The position numbers were made by a program, and so were the translations under genes. A stretch of DNA of 48,057 bases from Sulfurovum sp. Lineage in GTDB: Bacteria > Campylobacterota > Campylobacteria > Campylobacterales > Sulfurovaceae. The stretch covers positions 1 to 48,057 of the forward strand of contig JALTVI010000087.1 in NCBI GenBank assembly GCA_027049035.1, read 5' to 3'. Positions 15,830 to 22,991 of the stretch are shown here, piece by piece. Each line of letters starts with the position of its first letter. Within the stretch, counting starts at the first letter, position 1. Below the pieces are notes generated by a model. The model saw nothing but the letters and a program-made list of their open reading frames with translations. It was not told the DNA's origin and ran no database searches.

Positions 15830-16690
15830 ATGCAGATGCAAAAAGCGCTGAAACAACAGCAGAACGAGATCAACGACTACGCCCTCTACACTGCAATGGC
15901 CCGTCGCCAGAAAGAGGAGCACAACAAAAAAGTCTTCGAAGAGATAGCAGCGGAAGAAAAAGAGCATTACGAATTCTGGAGAGGCATTACCGGCAAGTCG
16001 CTTGCGCCCAACCGTTTTCTTGTGGGCTGGTATATCCTGCTTGCGACACTCTTTGGCACCTCCTTCGCCCTGAAGCTTGCCGAAAAGCGTGAAGAGGATG
16101 CCGAAGCCTTCTACAAATCGCTCTTTGAGAGCTATCCGCAGGCAAGGGAAATTTACGCACAGGAGATGAAGCACGAAGAGGAGCTCATCGATATGCTGCA
16201 TGACAAAAAGCTGCTCTATGCCGGAGCGATCGTGCTGGGAATGAACGATGCGCTTGTAGAGCTTACGGGAACGCTGAGCGGTATTGCCCTGGCATTCGAC
16301 AAGAGTATGGTCGTCGGCGTTACCGGTGCCATCATGGGTATCGCAGCCTCCCTTTCCATGGCAGGCTCCTCCTACCTTGAAGCCAAAGAGAGTCCGGTCG
16401 AGGGTATCAGTGCAGGTGTCTACGCCGCCTACACAGGTGTATCATACATTCTTACCACCCTCTTTCTTGTACTGCCCTTTTTTCTTGTCGATTCCATCAA
16501 GGTCGCACTTGGCAGTATGTTCGCTGCTGCCTTCATCGCCATTGTGCTCTACAACTTCTACATCTCCGTAGCAAAGGATCAGTCCTTCTATAGAAGAACG
16601 TCCCAGATGTTCGTCATCACATTCGGTGTCTCTCTCATCTCCTTTGCCATCGGCTATGTCGTCAAGCACTACTTCGGGGTCGAAATCTGA
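15830..16690 (+). CDS. Membrane-bound ferritin (ferritin-like domain fused to VIT1/CCC1 iron transporter)
   Basis: A 286-residue fusion. Residues 1-125 form a rubrerythrin/ferritin-like helical domain with iron-ligand patterns (ARRQKEEHNKKVFEEIAAEEKEHYEF and AQEMKHEEELIDML). Residues 130-286 are a VIT1/CCC1 domain with five helices, including GMNDALVELTGTLSGIALAF and GIAASLSMAGSSYLEAKES. The architecture is that of MbfA, an inner-membrane iron exporter that protects against iron and peroxide stress in alphaproteobacteria. AAAGGAACAGTT precedes ATG. The position behind cytochrome bd and DUF202 fits handling of iron or reactive oxygen during respiration. Confidence 0.9.
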   Translation: MQMQKALKQQQNEINDYALYTAMARRQKEEHNKKVFEEIAAEEKEHYEFWRGITGKSLAPNRFLVGWYILLATLFGTSFALKLAEKREEDAEAFYKSLFESYPQAREIYAQEMKHEEELIDMLHDKKLLYAGAIVLGMNDALVELTGTLSGIALAFDKSMVVGVTGAIMGIAASLSMAGSSYLEAKESPVEGISAGVYAAYTGVSYILTTLFLVLPFFLVDSIKVALGSMFAAAFIAIVLYNFYISVAKDQSFYRRTSQMFVITFGVSLISFAIGYVVKHYFGVEI

Positions 16691-16707
16691 CCCTCTTTTT
16701 TGCCATC

Positions 16708-16751
16708 TGTTAGCCAGCTTACAGATGTGGTTTACCTTCCACCGTTATACT
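16708..16751 (+). promoter_or_regulatory. yfdX promoter with CRP-like operator
   Basis: TGTTA-GCCAGC-TTACA at 16708-16723 lies within a 24-base near-palindrome (16704-16727, one mismatch pair plus a CA centre). TATACT at 16746-16751 starts 23 bases after it, so the operator is centred about -42 from the predicted start. The arms could also act as a weak hairpin after the ferritin gene, but no T-run follows. Confidence 0.6.
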
Positions 16752-16786
16752 TGTTTTGTAAATAAAAATAGTATAAAGGATCTAAA

Positions 16787-17773
16787 ATGAGAAAGAACAT
16801 TCTACTCTCAGCCGCAGCAGCCATGCTTATTGGAGGTACTTCACTCTATGCAACTTCAAACAAGGAACTCAAGGCTATCGAACATGCCGATGTACCTGTA
16901 CATCACTTCTGGGCATTCGGTGAAGCACCGGATCATCTGACAAAAGAGCAGCTTGCCTACCTGAAGTCGGTCGGACTGCTCAAAAAGCATGCTCTTATAA
17001 CCAATGAGGTCAAAAAACTCGTTCATAAGAAGAGTGAAGCCTCCAATGAAGTAACGGCCGGTCTTGTCGAAACGCTCAAAGCCATTGCCAACCTCGAGAA
17101 AAAAGATACAAAATCGGCAGAGAAGCACTTGAAACTGGCAAGTGAACTCTTTGAAAAGGCGATCAAAAAAGAGCCCTCACTTAAACTGATTCCGGTCGAT
17201 GAAGATGTTAATCTCGTCGAACACCCTATCACGCTTGAAGATGCGAAGAAGATCAAGAAATCGGCCATAAAACTGCTTGAAGAGAACCGTCCGCAGGAGA
17301 CCATTGCACTTTTGAGTACATTGAAAAACCAGATTACCGTATCAACCACCTCCATACCGATGGATCTCTACCCTGCAGCAACAAAAAAAGCGTATGAGGA
17401 ACTCAAACAAGGCAAAAAGCCTGAAGTTGCCCTGCAGACCCTCGCTGCTGCGCTCGATACCATCGTAACGGTCGAAGTGGTCGTGCCCATTCCTGTTCTG
17501 GTAGCACAAAGTGCCATCACTGAAGCGTCGAAACTACCCAATAACAAAGGGAAAGAGGTAGAGAAACTGCTTAAGATTGCACAAAATCAGCTCGATCTGG
17601 CCCAGTATGAGGGGTACCTCTCCAAATATGACAAGGAGTACAAGGCGCTCAGTGAAGAGATCAAGGTCCTGAAGAAAAAAGCGGGTGATGGCAATATTCT
17701 CGAGAAAGATTTCGAAAAGATTCAGTCATCCTTCGAAGAGCTCTTCAAGAAGCTGCACGAGGGGAAAAAGTGA
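16787..17773 (+). CDS. YfdX family exported protein (copy 1)
   Basis: A 328-residue protein with a Sec signal peptide (MRKNILLSAAAAMLIGGTSLYA, cut near 22) and a mature helical domain of the YfdX family. Family marks are LIPVDEDVNLVEHPI, STTSIPMDLYPAATKKAYEELKQGK and the VVVPIPVLVAQSAITEASKL block. YfdX of E. coli is induced by the acid-response regulator EvgA, and Salmonella YfdX oligomerises pH-dependently; the function is otherwise unknown. A paralogue of the same length is at 20583-21569. AAAGGATCTAAA precedes ATG. The TGTnA-N6-TnACA site upstream suggests control by the local Crp/Fnr regulator. Confidence 0.85.
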   Translation: MRKNILLSAAAAMLIGGTSLYATSNKELKAIEHADVPVHHFWAFGEAPDHLTKEQLAYLKSVGLLKKHALITNEVKKLVHKKSEASNEVTAGLVETLKAIANLEKKDTKSAEKHLKLASELFEKAIKKEPSLKLIPVDEDVNLVEHPITLEDAKKIKKSAIKLLEENRPQETIALLSTLKNQITVSTTSIPMDLYPAATKKAYEELKQGKKPEVALQTLAAALDTIVTVEVVVPIPVLVAQSAITEASKLPNNKGKEVEKLLKIAQNQLDLAQYEGYLSKYDKEYKALSEEIKVLKKKAGDGNILEKDFEKIQSSFEELFKKLHEGKK

Positions 17774-17800
17774 GGCAAATAGCACGCCTCTTCTATCACT

Positions 17801-17821
17801 TCTCTGCCCAGGCGGCAGAGA
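17801..17821 (+). terminator. Hairpin between convergent genes
   Basis: TCTCTGCC (17801-17808), loop CAGGC, GGCAGAGA (17814-17821): an 8 bp perfect stem 27 bases after the yfdX stop, followed by GGGTTAAAATTTC. The T-run is weak, so termination is likely but not certain. It could serve both converging transcripts. Confidence 0.45.
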
Positions 17822-17867
17822 GGGTTAAAATTTCACGCTTCATATACTACAAAGTTAAGCTGCTGGA

Positions 17868-18227
17868 CTACTTCAGCTTTTTCTTCAGGTCAGCCTCTGC
17901 CTCTTTTTTAAATGCCTCTACCTTTGACTTTGCAGCCTGTTGATCTTTCTTCTCAATCTCTTTTACTTCGGTAGCCTCATCGACTTTTTTTTCATCCGCT
18001 TTTGCTTCCTTGGCGAACTTCTCTCTGTCGAGTTTCGATTCAAACTCCTCTTTTGCTGCCGACTCTTCCACTTTCGCCTTGGCAGCCGCTTCCTCTTTGA
18101 CCTTGCCTTTTACCAGTGCCGCAGCCTCTTTTTTCGCGACTGTATCAGTCAGGCTGTTTGCCGTCAGTGTTGTTGTTCCAAAGAGTGCAGCAGCAAGAGC
18201 TGCAGAGATCATTACAGTTTTTTTCAT
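17868..18227 (-). CDS. Small exported Lys/Ala/Glu-rich helical protein
   Basis: A 119-residue protein with a signal peptide (MKKTVMISAALAAALFGTTTLTA) and a mature part made almost only of K, A, E, D and V in long charged helices, likely an extended coiled coil in the periplasm. ATG 18227 after TTGGAGAATACC is chosen over an in-frame TTG four codons earlier. No catalytic motif is visible and I do not recognise a family. Its tail (KVEAFKKEAEADLKKKLK) resembles the low-complexity tail of the YfdX protein at 20583. The promoter carries a perfect FNR-type box. Confidence 0.72.
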   Translation of the reverse strand: MKKTVMISAALAAALFGTTTLTANSLTDTVAKKEAAALVKGKVKEEAAAKAKVEESAAKEEFESKLDREKFAKEAKADEKKVDEATEVKEIEKKDQQAAKSKVEAFKKEAEADLKKKLK

Positions 18228-18262
18228 GGTATTCTCCAAAGATATAATTTTGATAATACTCT

Positions 18263-18304
18263 ATTATACCGATATTCGTTTTGTCTGGAATTGATTTATA
18301 TCAA
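18263..18304 (-). promoter_or_regulatory. FNR-type class II promoter of the small exported protein
   Basis: TTGAT-TTAT-ATCAA at 18291-18304 is a perfect match to the FNR consensus TTGAT-N4-ATCAA. The minus-strand -10, TATAAT, is at 18268-18263. The box centre is 29.5 bases from the -10, which places it at about -41.5 from the expected start. There is no strong -35. Confidence 0.7.
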
Positions 18305-18330
18305 AGAAAAAGAAGCTGGGACTTCGAAGA

Positions 18331-18975
18331 CTATTGCCCCCAAAGCCCTTTGATACCCTCGATGAGAAACTGTGCTGCAATGGCACCGACCACCAGTCCC
18401 ATAATCCGTGTCAGGATCTTTATACCGGTGATACCAAGGACTCTGTTGATAGCCCCTGCATAGCGGAGTGTAAGGAATACAGTGACAGCCGAGACCACCA
18501 GCGCGACACTTACGATACTGTAGCTGACAAGATGGGAATACTCACGTGAAATATTGTTGTTGAGGACGATAATCGTTGCAATGACACCCGGGCCAAACAG
18601 TATGGGAATACCAAGCGGTACAATAGAGACATCCTCTTTTTCCTGAGCCTCTTCATGCTCAGCCTGAGTATGTCTGGATTTATTGGACTGCCCATAGGCC
18701 ATATTGATGGCAATGAGCATCAATATGACACCACCGATAACCTTGATGGACATAACATTGATACCGAAGAACTTGAAAATGGCCTCTCCGCCAAAAAGTG
18801 TGACGAATGATGCGATAAGCACAGTCATTGTGGCTTTAAAGGCAACGGATTTCATGGTCGAGGGTGTGGTGTCATTGACCATACTGATCATAATACTGGC
18901 TGCAGCGACGGGGTTGAGGATTGTAATGAGTCCTATGGTGTCATGCAGTGCCAGGGAGAGGTATGTTTGCAGCAT
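18331..18975 (-). CDS. MarC/UPF0056 family membrane protein
   Basis: A 214-residue protein with six predicted helices. Family marks are GLITILNPVAAASIMISM in helix 1 (the 'NP' motif), FGINVMSIKVIGGVILMLIAINM, and VPLGIPILFGPGVIATIIVL after a charged loop rich in His and Glu (about 95-117). MarC proteins are polytopic inner-membrane proteins of unknown function. AAGGAGAAGAG precedes ATG. It starts 10 bases after the crcB stop and is the last gene of the DUF190-crcB-marC operon. Confidence 0.9.
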   Translation of the reverse strand: MLQTYLSLALHDTIGLITILNPVAAASIMISMVNDTTPSTMKSVAFKATMTVLIASFVTLFGGEAIFKFFGINVMSIKVIGGVILMLIAINMAYGQSNKSRHTQAEHEEAQEKEDVSIVPLGIPILFGPGVIATIIVLNNNISREYSHLVSYSIVSVALVVSAVTVFLTLRYAGAINRVLGITGIKILTRIMGLVVGAIAAQFLIEGIKGLWGQ

Positions 18976-18985
18976 CTCTTCTCCT

Positions 18986-19366
18986 TTAACCGTAGAGGCG
19001 CTTGAAGAGCATCATTCCAAGCATGGTTGCGGTGATACACAAAACAACATTGAGTGTCACGTTCATCGTCACCCTGCCCCATAAACCGCCCTGGAGCATG
19101 GTGAGTGTCTCAAGCGAAAAGGTCGAAAAGGTCGTCAGAGCCCCGAGCATACCGGTGATGACCAGCGCTTTCTGGTGCGGTGCCACTACAGACTCGAAGT
19201 AAAGCGCCATAAAGCCGATGATGAAGCTTCCCAGAACATTGACACTAAGTGTTCCCACGGGGAAAAGTGTAGGAGAGAGTTTCTGTACCCAGCCGCTTAT
19301 GAGAAAACGCAAAATAGCACCCACGAAACCGCCGGTACCCACGGCAAGCAGTAGTGTCGGCTGCAT
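18986..19366 (-). CDS. crcB: Fluoride channel Fluc/CrcB
   Basis: A 126-residue small membrane protein with four helices. Conserved features are GTGGFVGAILRFLIS at the N-terminus (G..G..R), LSVNVLGSFIIGF with the pore Asn (N43) and GALTTFSTFSLET with the TTFSTFS polar track (78-84). Family members are dual-topology dimers exporting fluoride. The ATG overlaps the stop of the DUF190 gene by one base (TGATG), a coupled arrangement. The predicted leader of the operon is too short for a fluoride riboswitch. Confidence 0.94.
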   Translation of the reverse strand: MQPTLLLAVGTGGFVGAILRFLISGWVQKLSPTLFPVGTLSVNVLGSFIIGFMALYFESVVAPHQKALVITGMLGALTTFSTFSLETLTMLQGGLWGRVTMNVTLNVVLCITATMLGMMLFKRLYG

Positions 19367-19719
19367 CAGGCTTCTCCCTCGAATTTCGGATGGTGGTAGA
19401 GTACCACATCTATGTCGTGGGTTGTAACCAACCCTTCACTGATCATGGAGGAAGCAGCTTCAAGGAAAGTGTTTATATTCTCTTCTGTGTCGATGATGGT
19501 AATAAGCAGCGGCACTTTCTGTTTGAGCACCCAGACACTGAAGCTGTGAATCTCCGAATGTGCACCAAGGCCTGCAACCCCTTTAAATACCGTCGCACCT
19601 GCCAGACCTTTCTCTTTTGCAAGGGCAAGCAGTGCTTCAAAAAGAGGCTTTCCCTCATAGGTGTCTTCGTTACTGATGTAGATTTTAAGCTCTTTGCGTT
19701 TTCCAAGATAGCGCTGCAT
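19366..19719 (-). CDS. DUF190 protein (CrcB partner)
   Basis: A 117-residue cytoplasmic, PII-like ferredoxin-fold protein. The family run is LGKRKELKIYISNEDTYEGK, PLFEALLALAKEKGLAGATV and FKGVAGLGAHSEIHS; it ends VVLYHHPKF. DUF190 genes are often beside crcB and may modulate it. RBS AAGGACTCCTCC lies before ATG. A minus-strand TATAAT at 19757-19752 is the likely -10, giving a leader of about 26 bases. Confidence 0.88.
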   Translation of the reverse strand: MQRYLGKRKELKIYISNEDTYEGKPLFEALLALAKEKGLAGATVFKGVAGLGAHSEIHSFSVWVLKQKVPLLITIIDTEENINTFLEAASSMISEGLVTTHDIDVVLYHHPKFEGEA

Positions 19720-19768
19720 GGAGGAGTCCTTTTGTAGGGAGTCTTTGCAAGATTATACTCAAAAAGAT

Positions 19769-20023
19769 TTAGACAATCTCTTCGAGGTCGTGTGCGAGTT
19801 CATCCACTTTTGACTTTTCTCTGCTTTTGAGGTGAACCGCGGTCGCCCAGAGGGCGCCAATGAAACTGAGAATCACGAAGATCCAGGGGTTGATCATATC
19901 GTAGGCGTAGTAGTCGATCATCGCCGTCAGGGCAAGAAAGAGTACGAAGTAGACACTGAAGAGTGCCGCCTTGTGTTTGAAACTGGTTCTATTTTTTCTC
20001 TTCGTCTTCGATCTCGTCGACAT
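19769..20023 (-). CDS. Small 2TM membrane protein
   Basis: An 84-residue protein with a basic N-terminus (MSTRSKTKRKNRTSFKHKAA), two helices (about 20-40 and 46-64) and an acidic C-terminal tail ending ELAHDLEEIV. ATG 20023 is chosen because GGGGAGG lies 5-6 bases upstream, although the frame is open further. It overlaps the end of the HdeD gene by 35 bases and is probably translated in coupling with it. No named family is recognised with confidence; it resembles 2TM-domain proteins. Confidence 0.7.
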   Translation of the reverse strand: MSTRSKTKRKNRTSFKHKAALFSVYFVLFLALTAMIDYYAYDMINPWIFVILSFIGALWATAVHLKSREKSKVDELAHDLEEIV

Positions 20024-20570
20024 AGATCCCTCCCCACAATAGTGCAAATCCGTCAAAGAGCAGGCTGATACCCACAAAGAGCCCGACCATGAAGAATGAG
20101 CTAAACGGCCATCCTATGACAAAGACAACGCCCAGTGCCAGAGAGGTGATGGCGTTGATGAGCCAGAGCCACCAGACTTTCTGCGGTTTGAGCGAGAACG
20201 CCAGTGCAAATCCCGCAAAGGCGTCTATGAAGAAATAGACCGCAAAGAACATCCCCAGTGCGGCAATGCCCTGTGCGGGGTAGAAGATCATCAAAATACC
20301 CACAAGCGTGAGCAGGAAGCTCTTGAGCCACCCTGCCCAGTCACGCCGGTTGCTCATCCAGGTCAGCGTCCCCGATGAGATACCTGCAAAGAGCATCAGA
20401 TAGGCGACAAACGCCAGTGTCGTAAATGACATGAATGTCGGGAAGAAAATGCCTATGGAGCCGAGCACGATAAATGCCACGCCGCTTATTTTTGCATACT
20501 TCTTGAAGTTGTCCACCAGATTTTTATTGATATTCATCTCCGGTGAGAGCGTACTGTTCCAGTTCCACAT
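19989..20570 (-). CDS. HdeD/DUF308 family membrane protein
   Basis: A 193-residue protein with six helices in three repeated pairs, typical of HdeD (DUF308). Marks are AFIVLGSIGIFFPTFMSFTT, WLKSFLLTLVGILMIFYPAQ and LGVVFVIGWPFSSFF. E. coli HdeD lies in the acid fitness island and contributes to acid resistance at high cell density. It starts 12 bases after the YfdX stop (AAAGGACGCAACC as RBS), forming a yfdX-hdeD-2TM operon. As YfdX is also acid-linked in E. coli, the operon is likely an envelope-stress unit (inference). Confidence 0.88.
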   Translation of the reverse strand: MWNWNSTLSPEMNINKNLVDNFKKYAKISGVAFIVLGSIGIFFPTFMSFTTLAFVAYLMLFAGISSGTLTWMSNRRDWAGWLKSFLLTLVGILMIFYPAQGIAALGMFFAVYFFIDAFAGFALAFSLKPQKVWWLWLINAITSLALGVVFVIGWPFSSFFMVGLFVGISLLFDGFALLWGGIYVDEIEDEEKK

Positions 20571-20582
20571 GGTTGCGTCCTT

Positions 20583-21569
20583 TTAGTTGACCGTTTTCTT
20601 TTCGTCCTGATGTGCCTCTTTTTCAAAAGCAGGAGCCTCTTTTTTAGCCTTTTGTGCTTCGGCATTCTCATAGGCTTCCACTTTCTGTTCGGCAATGTTT
20701 TCAGATGTCTTCTGTGCCTTTTTGCTGCTGTCGATCAGACTCTTGATATCGTTCTTGAGCGTTTCGTAGAGTTTTGCGACAATGTTCTTGCCGTCGATCT
20801 CTTTTTCAATCTTCTCGATGTCGCTGTTAAGCGTTTTGTATGCCGCTTCGTGTCTGGAGACATAGCCGAGCAGCTCTGCACGCTTGAGCTCCTCTTTGGC
20901 GGCGGCAAGCAGCTTTTTGGCTTCCTCTTTCTTGTTCTTGTCGAGTTTGGAGGCGTCAAGAATCAGATCTTGCGCTACCAGCAGTGGCGTAGGAATGACC
21001 GCTTTGGCGACAACCAGAGAGTTCATTGCCGTTGCAAGCGTCTCAAACGCCGCTTTCTGGTCACCCTTCTTCAGTGACTCAAGCGCTTTTTTGGTCGCAA
21101 CAGGGTAGATCTTCATCGGAATGGAGATGACAGTGATATCCAGTTCATCCTTCATCGGTACCAGAACTGCTGTCGCGACCTGCGTATCGTGTGCCTTAAG
21201 CAGCTTCTGTGCCAACTCAAGGCGCGCTTCGATCACATCGGAGCTTCCAAGGAAAGCGAATGCCTGAAAACGCTCGTCAATGGGGACGATGTCAAGTGCA
21301 GGGTTTGCCTTGAGTGCCGCATCGAAACTCTTGTTCGCCGCTTCAAGTGCCTTCTGTGCAGCCTCTTTCTTGCCTGCCTGCAGTGCCTGCAGCGCAGCAA
21401 AGGCGTTTTGCATACCGGCAACAATCTCTTTGGGTGCCTGTTTATGGTTCTTCATCTCTGTCTGGGCCATATTGTGTACCAGCTCTTTTTTGTCCGTTTT
21501 TGCCTGAAGTCCGGTCGCTCCAAGAAGAAGTCCGCATGCCAGTGCCGAAAGTAGTACTCTTTTTTTCAT
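20583..21569 (-). CDS. YfdX family exported protein (copy 2)
   Basis: A 328-residue paralogue of the protein at 16787, with signal peptide MKKRVLLSALACGLLLGATG and cleavage near ALQA-like GLQA. Family marks are ALDIVPIDERFQAF, TVISIPMKIYPVATKKALES and KAVIPTPLLVAQDLILDASKL. It differs in lacking the N-terminal HHFWAFGEAPDH insert and in having an added low-complexity C-terminal tail of about 40 residues rich in E, K and A. ATG 21569 after AAGGATTGAAA is preferred to a TTG two codons upstream. First gene of the yfdX-hdeD-2TM operon. Confidence 0.85.
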   Translation of the reverse strand: MKKRVLLSALACGLLLGATGLQAKTDKKELVHNMAQTEMKNHKQAPKEIVAGMQNAFAALQALQAGKKEAAQKALEAANKSFDAALKANPALDIVPIDERFQAFAFLGSSDVIEARLELAQKLLKAHDTQVATAVLVPMKDELDITVISIPMKIYPVATKKALESLKKGDQKAAFETLATAMNSLVVAKAVIPTPLLVAQDLILDASKLDKNKKEEAKKLLAAAKEELKRAELLGYVSRHEAAYKTLNSDIEKIEKEIDGKNIVAKLYETLKNDIKSLIDSSKKAQKTSENIAEQKVEAYENAEAQKAKKEAPAFEKEAHQDEKKTVN

Positions 21570-21691
21570 TTTCAATCCTTATGAAATATATTTTATTCAT
21601 TTATATTGTATAGGGTTTGGTATAACGGATATTTAATGAATTAGGTAGGAGGGAGCAATGAGTAGTGAGTAGTGCTTCGGTTTGATATTGA

Positions 21692-21735
21692 TTGGAATAA
21701 TGACGTTTGGCAGGGCGGAGAACCACCGATTCCAA
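21692..21735 (-). terminator. Nested hairpin after the ATPase operon
   Basis: On the minus strand TTGGAAT (21735-21729) pairs with ATTCCAA (21698-21692), and just inside it GGTGG pairs with CCGCC around TTCT with one G-U pair. It begins two bases after the DUF4010 stop. There is no long T-run, so it may terminate with Rho or protect the 3' end. The rest of 21576-21737 holds the AT-rich promoter region of yfdX copy 2 (candidate -10 TACAAT at 21610-21605) and nothing else that I see. Confidence 0.45.
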
Positions 21736-21737
21736 AT

Positions 21738-22991
21738 TTAAATACCGTAGACTGCCCAGGCGATGGTGAGAATTCCAAGCAGTGCTACCCAGAGTGCAGA
21801 GCGGCTGCCGCCTTTAATTCCGCCAAACCAGACAGCGTAGATCGCTTTGAGAATATTGTTGCTTCCTGCGGCGATCATGATGGCGGTGACCAGTTCTGTC
21901 TGTGCTACGGTGTATTTTCCTGTAAGCAAGGAGAGGATGAAAGGATCAATATCGGTAAAGCCTACGACAAAAGAGAGTACCTGAAGCCCATTGTTGCCGT
22001 AGTGTCCGATGACAAAATGGGTGACGACCATCATCAGCACGAAGAGTCCTGCAAAGAGAAAGGCTGTGCCAAGCTCCAGCGGGTTTCTGTCGACAAATTC
22101 GGCATGTTTAGTCTGCTGTTTCTTTTGGCTCAGGTAGAAAAACGAAAGAAAGAGTCCGGCAAGAGACATCGCAACAAAGGGCAGAATCAGCGCCTTTGCG
22201 ACGGCAAAGTTGAATATTGCAGCGACAATGAGAAGCCTGAGGTACATCATGGAGGTCGCCGCGACGATCGCCGCATCGATAACGGGGTTGCGTCCGCCCG
22301 CTTTGGCTTTGCGTGCCAGCACCACAGTTGTAGCAGTCGAAGAGTAGGTACCGCCGAAAATGCCGGTCAGAAAGTAGCCCTTGGAGGGGAAGAAGTACTT
22401 CTGCACCAGATAGCCGCCGTAGCTGATGGCGGAGATAACCACCACCGCCAGCCACATCTTGAACGGAGAGATGGGCAGGTAGGGAATGGTATCTGTGTTT
22501 GGCAGCAGCGGCAGGATGACTGCAGAGAGCAGCACCATCTTGCCAAGGGTTTCGAACTCGTGCATATTGACCGTCTCTCCCCAGTGCTGAAGCGACTGCT
22601 TGGCGTTGAGTAGAAAGATGATGAGTACAAAGAGCAGTGAGGGCATCCATAGAGGAAAACGCTCGGTCAGTGGTCCGAAAGCATAGACGGAGAGCATCAC
22701 TACGTACGGCAGAATACTCGACTTGCCCTCACCCAGCTTGCGCCAGTAGAGCATGGCAAAGAGCACGGAAAGCCCCAGCAAAACAGCGATGTATACCGTC
22801 AAACCTGTGGGGTCGAGCCTGTAGAAGAGATAGCCCAGAATACCTATGAATGTATAGGTGCGGGCCGTACCGAAATAGAGATTGCCCTCTTTTGCATGGT
22901 ACTGTTCACGGTAGGTACGAAGCTCCATACCGACCAGGAAACTGAAGACGATCGTTACAGTAAGATGGATGAGATCAGGAGAGAGACTCAT
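21738..22991 (-). CDS. MgtC-like/DUF4010 membrane protein
   Basis: A 417-residue polytopic protein with about 12 helices. The N-terminal region HLTVTIVFSFLVGMELRTYR corresponds to the MgtC/SapB-like start (G-E-R), here followed by GTARTYTFIGILGYLF. The C-terminal DUF4010 half has GIFGGTYSSTATTVVLARKA and TAIMIAAGSNNILKAIYA. MgtC/SapB-DUF4010 proteins are of unknown transport function. It overlaps PPK2 by four bases (ATGA) and ends the H+-ATPase operon. Confidence 0.88.
   Translation of the reverse strand: MSLSPDLIHLTVTIVFSFLVGMELRTYREQYHAKEGNLYFGTARTYTFIGILGYLFYRLDPTGLTVYIAVLLGLSVLFAMLYWRKLGEGKSSILPYVVMLSVYAFGPLTERFPLWMPSLLFVLIIFLLNAKQSLQHWGETVNMHEFETLGKMVLLSAVILPLLPNTDTIPYLPISPFKMWLAVVVISAISYGGYLVQKYFFPSKGYFLTGIFGGTYSSTATTVVLARKAKAGGRNPVIDAAIVAATSMMYLRLLIVAAIFNFAVAKALILPFVAMSLAGLFLSFFYLSQKKQQTKHAEFVDRNPLELGTAFLFAGLFVLMMVVTHFVIGHYGNNGLQVLSFVVGFTDIDPFILSLLTGKYTVAQTELVTAIMIAAGSNNILKAIYAVWFGGIKGGSRSALWVALLGILTIAWAVYGI

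Noticed and set aside
19720-19760. Possible fluoride riboswitch before DUF190-crcB
   Set aside because: The -10 at 19757-19752 leaves only about 26 bases of leader, too short for the crcB motif, and no matching pseudoknot sequence is seen.
21640-21680. Direct repeat GAGTAGTGAGTAGT in the gap before yfdX copy 2
   Set aside because: Only two short units with no related structure; compatible with chance.
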